Position numbers and translations under genes: made by a program. Below the pieces are notes generated by a model. That model worked only from the letters and a program-made list of their open reading frames with translations, was not told where the DNA came from and did no database searches. A DNA stretch of 46,811 nt from Fragilariopsis cylindrus CCMP1102 (taxonomy: Eukaryota > Bacillariophyta > Bacillariophyceae > Bacillariales > Bacillariaceae): assembly GCA_900095095.1 (NCBI GenBank), contig FMBT01000572.1, forward strand, positions 1-46,811, read 5' to 3'. Shown here piece by piece: positions 12,914-24,400 of this stretch; the first letter of the stretch is position 1; the number at the start of each line of letters is the position of its first letter.

Positions 12914-14896
12914 ATGACAACGAATACAGATAACAATAACAGGATGTTGATGTCACCACCACCTCGTCGTCGTCGAAAACCTTTGGGAAATATTCAGAAA
13001 GAGAATGATATTATTATTCCATCATCATCTAATGATGATGATAACGATAACATCAAAAAGACTCAAGAAATGAGATCAAGTTCTGTACTTTCACCAGCGA
13101 TGAAATTATTACCTATCATAAGAACACCGATGAAACCATCATTAGCAGTACCAGTAGCAGTAGCAGCTTTGAATTACAATCGAAATAATAACACACCGAA
13201 GAACAAAAACACTGGCGGTACTAGTGGTAATATCAGTTTTCGTACTCCAAATGCTGGTAAAATCTTATCACCATTACCATTGCAATCACGACGTATTAAA
13301 AAAACTTCAGCACAAAAGAAAAAAATTATTACTATTGATAATATGGAGGAATGCTTTCATCTTTTATGCAATATCGACGAAGACCAGGAAAACAAGGAAG
13401 ATTATAATGATGAAAACAATAATTCCGCTGCTGGTAATGGAAAATATTACCAGCTGCTCAAAAGCAAACATCATCTTGCTCTTATGATGAATGATTCTGA
13501 GGATGACGATGAGGATGACGATGACGATGACGATGACGATGATGTTAGGGATGACGATGATGATTATTGTTTCGATGATGATAATAATAACAACAACATC
13601 AACACGATCGGGGGTAGTAACATCGTCGAGGTGGAAGCCGTCCAAGAAGATATCGACGATACCAATGACGACGACGACGAAGAATCAATTGAATGGCAAC
13701 GATCGATTGATGATGTTGAATTTGTTTGTAAATTGGGTGAAGGTGGTACAGCTCAAGTATATCAAGTACGTGAAAAGGAGACAGGAACAATGTTTGCATT
13801 GAAGGTACAAAAAGAATCAGATGATGCAATGTGTGAAATGGATTTACATATACCATTATTGCATCCACATATATGTCGTATGATTGATTATTTTTATTGT
13901 GATACGAAACCGTTTGAAGAACATTTACTTATGGATGTTCAATCCGAAATGCAGCATCAACAGCAACTTGCGGAAGAAGATGATGAATCATGTACCACAA
14001 GATATTTGTGTTCAATTCTAGAACTTTGTAACAGTGGATCTTTACATGATGTCATTGATCGTTTCTGTACTATGCCGGAATCAATCGCTGCACAGGTACG
14101 TAAAGATAATAAGAATAATAGAAATAGTAATAGTAGCAATAAGAGCGATGATGAGGATGATGTATTCCTGTGAATTTTAGATCCGATCGGTCCATCCTTT
14201 GCAATCGATATGATTGGTTATCTTACTATTTCTTTTCTATTTTATTTTTCATGAATCAATAACCTTCATATCTTTTGCTATTAAACCCCCACTACATAGT
14301 ACATGAAGGATGCTATTGATGCACTTGACTATTTACATAAAGATGAAATGATTATTCATTGTGATATCAAGCCAGGGAATTGGTTAGTAACAGGAGAGGG
14401 ACCTGATACTGTCGGTACAATTAAATTAGCTGATTTTGGTATGGCTGTTCCATTCAATGAACGTGAAATTGTTGGTGGTAGTCCGGTATATATGTCCCCG
14501 GAACATTTATTAGCATGGCGAGATATGACCGACGAAATCGATTATCGATCAGATATATATTCCATGGGTGTTGTTTTATATGAAATGTTAATGGGGTATT
14601 TACCATATGAAGTATTAGAAGCCAATACAGCTAATGATGACGACGAGGATACCGATGATCAAGACGACGATAACGATAGTGAATATGGTGACAGTGGATA
14701 TCCTGTATTGGATTTACGTAAATTGAATGATATAACATCGGATAAACCATTTTATATCCCACCACCAATTTTTATGGAAGACATTTCAGATGAAGCGCAA
14801 GATTTAATTATGCGTTTAATGGAACCAAGTCTATCAAAACGTATTACATTGGAAGAAGTAAAGAATCATGAATGGTTCCAAAAAGTACTGCTGTAG
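12914..14896 (+). CDS. Protein kinase with N-terminal KEN box (two exons)
   Basis: Exons 12914-14095 and 14300-14896 join in phase 0 into a 592 aa kinase. The catalytic domain is C-terminal: Gly-rich loop GEGGTAQV from residue 275, ATP-anchoring Lys 297 in FALK, catalytic loop HCDIKPGN at 414-421, DFG at 439-441, an SPE motif in place of APE, and a final WF helix. The usual HRD arginine is Cys (HCD), so phospho-activation through that Arg is unlikely, but the essential Asp and Lys are present, so it should be active. The N-terminal 260 residues are disordered and highly acidic. They open with a basic patch, then KPLGNIQKEN at 22-31, which contains a KEN box (29-31), a degron of the anaphase-promoting complex. 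A mitotic role is therefore plausible but unproven. The intron carries an in-frame stop, so splicing is required. Confidence 0.82.
14096..14299 (+). other. Intron of the kinase gene
   Basis: A 204-nt intron with donor GTACGT and acceptor ACATAG. It interrupts the kinase domain just before the helix leading to the catalytic loop. Read-through would stop at 14171-14173. Confidence 0.75.
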
Positions 14897-15352
14897 TCGC
14901 CGTCGAATGATGTACATGTATAAAGAATAGTAATAACAGTAATATGTATGTACTGCATGGTAGGAATGATGTGTGTGATGGGGAAACAAAACGAGTACAG
15001 ATAAAATTATATCACGTAATACTCGAAGGATTTTCCTTCTTCCTGTATTGTGTGGTGTTGTGTTGTGTTAAGGGGAAATAATAGGAATTATAATATAGTA
15101 TGGAAGTTTGAAAGTGTTCTATAAATAAATTAGATCTTCGAATTTCGACATACTTGTACAATAATTCCAAATAAATGATATGTTTATGAATATTTGAACT
15201 AGAACTTTTTCAACTCGGCTACTAAGTATAGAAAGAAACGTTTTTGTTCTATTAGTTGTTTTTTGCTTAGTACGAAAATTATTTCAGTGTGTATACTATT
15301 TTTGTCTACATAGATCTGAGCATCGAAAAAACATCTAGTTTATTTATATATT
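14897..15352. other. Intergenic region between convergent genes
   Basis: 456 bases between the kinase stop and the channel stop. AT-rich with no recognised repeat or gene; it should hold both 3' untranslated regions. Confidence 0.5.
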
Positions 15353-18300
15353 TCATTCATCTTTTTCTTCGTCGTCATCACCATCCTCATTTTCATCATC
15401 GTCGTCATCAAAACCTAAAACAGCACCAAATTTATCAAAGAATGTACCTGCGGGAATAGCATATAGAGCTATACCAACATAGCAGAACATAATACATAGA
15501 ATGCGGCCTGCCCACGTGAAGTCTGTTACACCCCACTCACCTCCTAAGAAAACAGCTGTCATATACAATGTATTTGGCATGTTCACAAAGACCTTCTGAT
15601 CACACATACCGGGGTAGTATTCATTGCATTCCTCGGTGGAAGCAAAGTCAAAGCAGCCGGGGATACCACTAGTTGTATTCGAAACGAGTGGAATCGATGC
15701 ATCACATTGTCTCCAATTAGGATTATTTTGTTCTAAAATGAAAAACAATGAACCACCACCAATCCAAATAATCAAAGCAAGTAGACCGGTGGCTTTCAAC
15801 ACATCTGTTGATGCACGGAAGACGTTATCAAGTTTACTAAATGCTGTAACGAAGTCCTCTAATTGTAAAATTCGGAAGATTCGAAAAATTCGAAATACTC
15901 TTGCAACATCACCTCCAGCTGCAATTGTACCAGTACCGACAAGGATTTCTTCAACGTACCACGGCGCTGTGGATAGAAAATCGACGATACCAAAAAAGGT
16001 TTGAGCGTAAATAAAACTTGAATACAACGATTCGCGATTTTTTGGTGCACAAAATAATCTTGAACCATATTCTAAGGTAAATACAGCAATCGAAATTGCC
16101 TCAAAGACGTCAAAGAAATTGCCAGGATCGTTACCAACGGCCTTATCAATTTGCGGAATGCTTTCGACCATCACAGCAACGATGTTGGCAATAATAACAG
16201 TAAAGATAAAAACTCTACCACAAAATGCAAAAGGCGTGAATCGTATTTTTCCATTAGAGTCTTTTGTTCCGTTAAGAAATTCGTTTACAGCGATTTGATA
16301 GTTATCAACGGTAGGACCAAAAGGTGAATTTGGGGGTGCGACTCCTTCCAGTGCACGGTACTGCTCTTCATACCAGTCATCTCCTTCTACAGCACCAGCA
16401 GTAGCAATGGCATTCTTGTTTTTCTTGGACTTGTTTTTACTTTGTACGATTTCAACGAAACCACTTGCAATTAATCCAGATGGAATAGAGACAACACCAA
16501 CAGCAGCAACGACCATGAAGAAGTTAACAAACTTTGCAGGCCAATCATACGTCGTAATTGGATAGTCGCCGGTAAGATGAATACCTATAGGTGAGACAGA
16601 GAGAAAAATTGGAAAAAGGAAGCATACGAGGTATTAATAATGATATCGATCGTATGATTGAGTATAAGGTAGGTAAGAACGACGATACAAATACATACAT
16701 TAAGAGCACGTATTATTGCACTTACCAGTATAAAAGAAACTATCAAAGAAATTTCTAAATCGATCCATCATCATACAATCCTCGACACACCCATACAAAG
16801 GAACAGGATCAATTCCATTCGTAGAATCAGTATATTCGAATAGATATAGAAGTCCAGCAAAGATTGTCCATAATGTAATAGCGGCGTATCCAGCAACCTT
16901 TAAGGAATTCCATTTGTACCGGATAACATCATCTATCAATGTAAAACTTGGAGCATACTTATCAAGCTTTAAAAGACGGATGATACGTGCCATCCGTAAG
17001 TACTCATCGTATTGATCTGCTAATCCTTCTGGTAATACTAGGGCAACATAGTATGGTAGAATTGCTAGTAAATCAATAATCGAATAGAAACTGAATACAT
17101 ACTTGATTCGGGAAACGAATCCATTCATAATGCTACCAGGTGTTGTTATTCCGCTCGAAGAAAATGACGGATCGGCACCTGCACCAATAAATCGGATAAC
17201 ATATTCCAATGTAAAGGCGTATACAGTAAAAGCTTCAATTCCTGAGAAATCGTTTTCATGACCTTTCACGGTTTGTAATATACCTATTGAAATCGCAACA
17301 AAGATTAAAATGTATATCAATGTTTCGACTGCTTGTGCTAATGCTGAGCCATATCCGTTCACTAAATTGTAACACCAACGTTCTACATCAGTAGCAGATG
17401 CAGATGTAGATGCAGATCCACCACCTCGTGTTGATGCTACATCTCTTTGTTGTGTTTTTGTTGCTTCTGGTGCTGTTTCTCGATCATCGTCTTCAGTTTC
17501 TTCTTCAACGACTTCCTCAAAACCTGCACCGAGGATACCAATTGGAATACCAAAAATGGCAGTTCTTTTGTTTTGTTTTGGTGTGGCAGAAAACGAGGAA
17601 AGAACAATAGAAAGAATAAATAATAGTATTAGCAGATAGAATAATAAAGAATTAAAACATGAATAGAATAGAATTAACTTACGCAAATAAACCTAATATT
17701 CCTGTAGCAATTTTTCCCCAAACTGAATATTGTGCTAATGGTGCTTCCCCTGATAAATTTAATAATGTCATCCACATTGAATTTGGCATATTGCTATAAT
17801 TCGAGGACATTTCATGATCCGGATTATTTTGTTCTGTGATATATAATATTGCACTAAATAATACCCATAGTAGTACTGATGAAAAAAATGTGACACATAA
17901 GACATCATAATTTCTGGTAAAGACATCATCAAAGGATGTAAATGCATGTGTATATTTTTCAAAACGAAATAGACGTAATAATCGTAATGCTTTAACAAAT
18001 GTATAACCAAAATCACTAGGACCAGATGATATACCACTACTCCTAGAACCAAAAAGAACAATCCAATATGGTAAGAAACCAAGTAAATCCACCATTGGTA
18101 AAAATCCTGTTGCGTAGGACCATACACTACTGCTACTACATCCACCACCATTGTTATTGTTATTGTTGTTGTTACTGTTATTATACATCGGATCAATTGT
18201 GATACATGCCAAAAATTTCAAACTATATTCGATTGTAAAAATTACTACAGCAAATAATTCAAAATAATTTTGAACTATACGATATCCATTTGGTAATATA

Positions 18301-19643
18301 TCAATAGTATCAATCATATATGTAATTGCTGTACCGATCACTAACATGTTAATAAAATAGGTATCACATAGTCTTGCCACCATTGTCGTCATTGGAAAAA
18401 AGAAATTGTATAATTTAGAACGATAGGCTGTACTGTATGTAGTTGGTGCAATATATCCTATAGTGTATACACCACGTTCAATAATTGGACCATCAATATC
18501 AATATCAATATCATTGTTCTTATTCTTTTGACGACGTCTACGTCTACGACGTTTGGATATTTCAGTTTCAAATCCATTCCCAATAATACCAACAGGTAAT
18601 GCAAAAAATGTAACAGCTATGATAGCAGTAAATGTACCAATTAGTTGTCCTTTTGGTGAATGTTGATCAAATAATGGAAATTCACCAAATAAATTCAATA
18701 ATGTATAGTAGGATGACATTGGTATGGATTGATATAAATTCCAACATGGTTCATCAGCTTTAGAAGAACAATCTACAATACCCCAATTATCAATAGTACA
18801 TAAACTTGTATCAACGTCAACGTCATTGGGACAATATATCATATCTAAATTTTTACGTTCCACAATATAGTATAAGGATGATATAACAATCCATGTTGTT
18901 ACACCCACAAATGCTGCAGTACCTAATATAGCCTTTTGAGCTCTGTATACATCATCACATAATGTTAGTGCTGAATCATACCGTCGTCCAACACCATCTA
19001 CTCCTCTACCCATTAATCTAAATAGACGAAACATTCTTAAAAATGATGTTGTACCAATTACGTTTGATGATGTAAATAAAAATACATCGACATAAAATGG
19101 TACTGTGGATGCTAAATCAACAATTGAATAGAAATTTGTAAATATATATTTAAGACGTCCTACTATAATACCAGCAGAACTACCACCATACAATTCTTGA
19201 TTTTCTAATGGAGCAGTCCATACTCTTAATACGTATTCAATAGAAAAAATACTTATAGTAAATAATTCTAATACAGATGTTGTACCTATATTTAAATATT
19301 CTAATTTATTATTATCATAATTACCAAACCATATTGTATCACAAATCATACCACAAGCTATTAAAGTGTCATTGTCATTGTTGTTTTCATCGTTAACAAA
19401 TAATGTACCAATAATAAAGGCAATAACATTTGTTAAAATTAATAGTACCATAAATTTTTCATATATTTTACCACCAAACGTTTTGGAATCTAAAAAATCC
19501 CATACCAAATTATAATAGTCATTGTTATTGTTATTGGGATCAGTAGTAGTGGTGGTGTTAAGAGTAGTGGTGATAGTCCTGCCAGTATCATTACTACTAT
19601 CCGCCAGTAGTAAAGGAGTAGTTTCACCAAGCGACGAGCTCAT
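15353..19643 (-). CDS. Four-domain voltage-gated ion channel with non-canonical pore ring (three exons)
   Basis: Three exons (19643-17683, 17564-16726, 16584-15353) join in frame to give 1343 aa with four tandem six-helix voltage-gated units. Each S4 has Arg/Lys every third residue: RMFRLFRLMGR (203-213), KALRLLRLFRFEK (551-563), RMARIIRLLKLDK (844-856) and RVFRIFRIFR (1162-1171). S6 motifs are ALPVGIIGNGF, GIPIGILGAGF, SIPSGLIASGF and AIPAGTFF, close to KCNQ/Kv S6. The pore loops lack the K+ signature TVGYGD. The aligned positions read NLFGE (317-321), NLSGE (629-633), HLTGD (936-940) and FLGGE (1279-1283), giving an acidic ring E/E/D/E. Family knowledge says GYG loss abolishes K+ selectivity and that an acidic four-residue ring marks Ca2+ or Na+ channels. 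It should act in a membrane as a single pseudo-tetrameric pore. Selectivity is inference; the domain architecture is firm. Confidence 0.88.
16585..16725 (-). other. Intron 2 of the four-domain channel gene
   Basis: 141 nt, donor GTAAGT, acceptor CCTATAG with a good pyrimidine tract. It splits a G|GT glycine codon at residue 934, inside the domain III pore loop, so the pore motif HLTGDYP exists only after splicing. Confidence 0.82.
17565..17682 (-). other. Intron 1 of the four-domain channel gene
   Basis: 118 nt, donor GTAAGT, acceptor AAAAG. It splits a GC|A alanine codon at residue 654 and joins the start of the domain II S6 helix to its Pro-Ile-Gly half, which supports the model. Confidence 0.8.
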
Positions 19644-21490
19644 GATATGATTGACAGGGGAAGCTCAAAATTGTATCGATTGACTTGACTTAACTACAGT
19701 ATTTCTTACTAAGCTAGATTTCTTCTACTTTACCAGTGCAGTTAGTAGTACCGTACCGTACTCCTACTAGGACCTAACTACTGTACCGTAGTTACCTCTC
19801 GTCCTGTCGAAACAATATATAACAAGAAATAATTAAGATTAGGATGAATGAATGAATCTCCACTTACTTTACTTTACCTCTGCTCTTCCTATCTTCTTAT
19901 CAGTCTACTGTATCACGTATTGTGTTATTGTTATTGTTTGTGTTTGTTGTTGAATATACGGTATCAAGTGTACCGGTAGGTGTCATGATCGCTCGATCAA
20001 TCATCGCGGCTGATCAATTATTTTTTGATTTTTAATTCATTCAAAAAGATATTTTTTGATTTTTTGTATCAAGATTTTGGCTGTGTCCAATAACGCGTGC
20101 GAGCCATGGCTGATCATCGAATCTTAATTGTCGAAGACAGAGTTAGCGCTAAAGAGCAAATTTACAGTAGTCCTTCCTTCCTTTGACCATATTCATGCTG
20201 ATGCTGGTTGGTTGCTAGTTTCTATTCATTACCATCTACCCTCCTTAAGTTTAAACTGCTAACTTTCATGTCATGTCATGTCATGTCATGTTATCATAGA
20301 ATAGAATAGAACAGTTGTTGGTTGCATCATATCATATCATCAGTCAATTTGGGGTGATTACAGAGACAGATTACAGAGACAGAATGAATTGATTAGTCTA
20401 ATAATAATCATACAGTAGTTGTTGTAGGAGGAGACTGAGATCAACCAACACAATAACCAAAAGAATCAACACACACACTATTTATGCAACCTCTACTCTC
20501 TAACCAAACTAAGCATACAGAAAGGCTGGTTTAGATTATAATTATATGCATGGGGCTGGCATGTCGTGTCATGTCATTCATCATCATAAAGTAGTATGAG
20601 ACTCAAGGGAGGTTGCTAGTAAGACTTCGCTTCCTCAACAATAACCTCTTGTAGCTAAGAATGGTAGCAGTGGTAGCTGCTGCTAGCAAGTTTGCAAACA
20701 AACTAAAGAGCATAACCCAACAACAAAAAACAGATGGTTCAGTCTTATGTGATTAGGCACAACATATCTGATCTGACTGGTGATGGTACAGAAATAGAGA
20801 AGCAGAAAATCGATGATAGATTTGGAGATGATCCAATCTAAGGACAACACCATAATGTAGAATAATCGGCGGGTCGACTGTTGACTTTACATCTTTCTAA
20901 GATATAGAGGAGCAAAGCGGCAGCTTTTAAATAATAAGTTATATGACTGGTGATGGTAATAAACCAACTAGTATATCATATATACTTTTTTATATCACAC
21001 AACCAAGAAATTCCTCGTCTAATCATGTAATCCAAATCTCATACTAAACATGGACTGAACAATGGTATAGCAAACTCAAACGACTGTATTCTTCTAGGTT
21101 GTTTCTACTACAACACGAGTTATTGCTACTGCACCATCCGCAAGCTTATTTATGTATCCAATCCATGGTTCAAGGTATACAATCATTTGATTATAGTATT
21201 ACCTAGACTAGACTAGACTAGATTCGATTTATTCTGTACATCGCGGCGGCGAAAACGCTGGTCGATCACGTAATCAAGTCATAATACAATGAGTAGTATC
21301 TAGAAATATCAGTTAATTTGAGGGCAGAAAAACTGAAGCTCTATGATTATTCTCTAGTAATCTAAAAGAAATACATCACACACACACACACACACACACA
21401 GGTTTCTTTTTCCTCTTCTCATTTGATAGCTACTGCTACCAGTTATCGTGTATTTTATTATTGACGTTATCATTTTCAATTTATGATTTT
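19644..21490. other. Long intergenic region with simple repeats
   Basis: About 1.85 kb with no credible gene. It contains the channel promoter on its left. TACWGTA heptamers lie at 19695, 19779, 19906, 20163 and 20411. Simple repeats include CATGT units near 20268-20290, a doubled ACAGAGACAGA block near 20358-20383, CTAGA units near 21206-21225, and a CA dinucleotide run near 21376-21400. Confidence 0.5.
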
Positions 21491-24400
21491 TTACTTTTTA
21501 CTTCCCCACCATTTTGTTTTACGGAATGATTCAAAATCATGTTCTTTCAATATATCATATAACTGATCAATTGTTGATTGCAGTAGTTCAAAATCACCAC
21601 CAGCTTCACTATTTAATTCACCATACATCAATCGGTCTTGTAATTCAAATAATGTATGTGATCTATTTATACTCCATGGTCGTAAGTAAGAAAAATGAAA
21701 TAATATATTTCTTCTGAATCCATGTATTGTTGAATCTAAGCAGGATTTTTCTTTACCCCAATAATGGACCAATGGTTTCCATCGTCCACACCGTGTCAAT
21801 CCTGGTAATGTAACACCAATACCAACATGACGCCATAACGGACCACGTTTACCGATACGGAAATTAGCTGGCATGCGTGGTATGCAATCACTATGATTCC
21901 GCACCTGTACTATTTGTAACTTTTTAGATCGTTCTTGATGACGGAATGAATCTGCCCAAGAATGACCACCTATATACGGTGATGCGAATGCAATAGCTTT
22001 TACTGGACCATTTTTAGTAAATCGTTCTTCTGTTGATGCGAAGAAACTAAAAAAATGTGTTAATGCTCCGCCCAATGAGTGGCCCGTCACAAATAATTTA
22101 TAGTCAGGACCGATCCTTTCTAATCCATATTTATGTACCATATTAGCAATTTCTTCATATTTTGTTGTCCCGGTATCTTTACGTTTTCGAAATAAGTATG
22201 TATACAGTCCCGAAAATACACGTAAAGTTTCTTCTCTACCATCAAATGGATCTTTTACAGGATTTTTAATTTTATGAAATTTATAATTTGATGAATGTTT
22301 CCAATCATTTGCTGTAATAGCACCTCGGAAAACAACCATAACTCTTCGTTGTAATGTATCAACACTAATTGCATATGTTAAATCTTTAAGAGGATACCAA
22401 TCATTCATCCAAACGACACGTGCATGACTTTGCACTAATAATTGACTAACAGAACCAACTTTAAATAACTTCGATAGGAACTGTAATCGACCATCATTCC
22501 GTGTCTCAACAGCATGCCGCATCGCATCGACCATTTCTTTACGCGTATACCCTGCACCTAAATTCTTTTTAATATCTTCATTTGTTTTACCTTGATCAAA
22601 AAACACATCTGTGAATTCATTGAATTCTTTTGCAGCAGCAGCTTCACGATTTGTTGGTAACATATTCTCAACTTGATCATTTAATTCTTTTGTAGCAACA
22701 TCTATACGTGTTTTTAATCGATCAGCAATTTGTTTTGAATTCTCTCTATTTAATGGATTCTTTTGTATAAATTGACTGTATCGATGCTGACCTAAACGTG
22801 ATGATTGTGTCAATCGGTTACTTGTATCGCTGATATTACCGCTATTTTGATCCTTCGAAGAGAAGAGTTGTTTTGACGGTGTTGTTGTTGTTGTTGTCGC
22901 ATCTTCCCACATTTCTCGATCGGAGCCATGAAGAGAGGACTGAAATGATACTTCCTTTTTAGATGAATCCCGGTTGGAAGAAGAAAAAGAAGAAATCGCT
23001 GACGTTCTATTATCACCTGATGGCGTCGTAGCTCCTCCTTCTGCATTATTATTATTATTATTATTATTATCATTATTACTATCTGTCGTCGTCGTCGACG
23101 CACCTATTTCTAATTCACTATCAGTTTCTTCAAGTACCGAACCAAGTGTTCTTATACTACCAGTACGATTATCTCTTTCTCTTTGTTGGGATGATTGTCT
23201 TGCTTTTGTTGTATCTCGTTTTTGTTGCTGTTGTGATTTTGATGATTTATTATAAGTCGGATCCGATGTATGTCTTGTAAGCGAAGTCATTGCTATTGGT
23301 GCTACTGCTAATGTTGGGATGGAGGGTGGTAGTGGTGGTGGTTTTTTTTGAAAATATCGTCGTCCTATTGCTGTTCCAGATGATGGTGATGAATAACCTG
23401 ATGATGTGGTCGGTGTACCTGGACCAGCAGAACCACGACGTTGTATCCCTGAAGTTGGTACAGTTGGTGAACTTCTTCCTGAAGGAGATGAAAACGATTG
23501 TTGCCTACCTCCTACTCCTCCTCCTCCTCCTGTACCACCACCGCCGCCGCCACCGCCCCAGCCACCAGACAATGATTGTGTATCGGATTGTCTATCTCCT
23601 GAATCTCCTCTTTGACTACCCTGAAAATTTGTATAACCAAAATTAGATGTATTCATTGTTCCACGTCGACGTTTAACGTTAGGTATGTCAGTCACTAAAT
23701 CTTCCGATATCATGCGTGAATATGCTCTCATTAATGATTCCATTGATTCTTCTACTAAGTTCTTTTTTTCATCATCTTTTCTATAGGAAACAAAATCTTC
23801 TTCGGTATCAATATCCACTTCTTCTAAATTACGATTCCCCCAGTATTTTTTTTTGTTTTTCTTCTTTTTTTCTTTTTTCGCTGCTTCATGTTCCACTTTT
23901 TCATCGACCGTTTTCACAAATGTATCACGAATTTCTAATATTAATATTGCCATTATAACAGCAGGTGATAATCCTTTTGGATAACCAACATCTTTTGATT
24001 TACCTTTCTCATCTCCATCATTATATAAGCATGCAATATCTTTTGCGGAGGCACGTCGATAATAATCGGAATCCACCGCTAAATTTTCATACTTGGTAGC
24101 CATCCGACCAGTTCCGGACATTAAACGTAAATCAGCTAACAGGAACACTAAATAACTTTGTGCTAACACTTCACGAATTTCATCTAATAATGGTTTTTCT
24201 TCTACCGGTCTATTGATCGAATGAAAACGACTCCCACGAGCACCAATAGGTGATGGTGAGGGTGATGGAATCGATGGACCATAATATGATGGAAGACGGG
24301 GTGTTCCAGGCGTTGGAATGTGGGGCGGTTGTTGTGGCAGCGAGGATGCGGATGTGACAGACGCTACGTCAATGTTGTCAGGTGGTGGTCCTACTATTTT

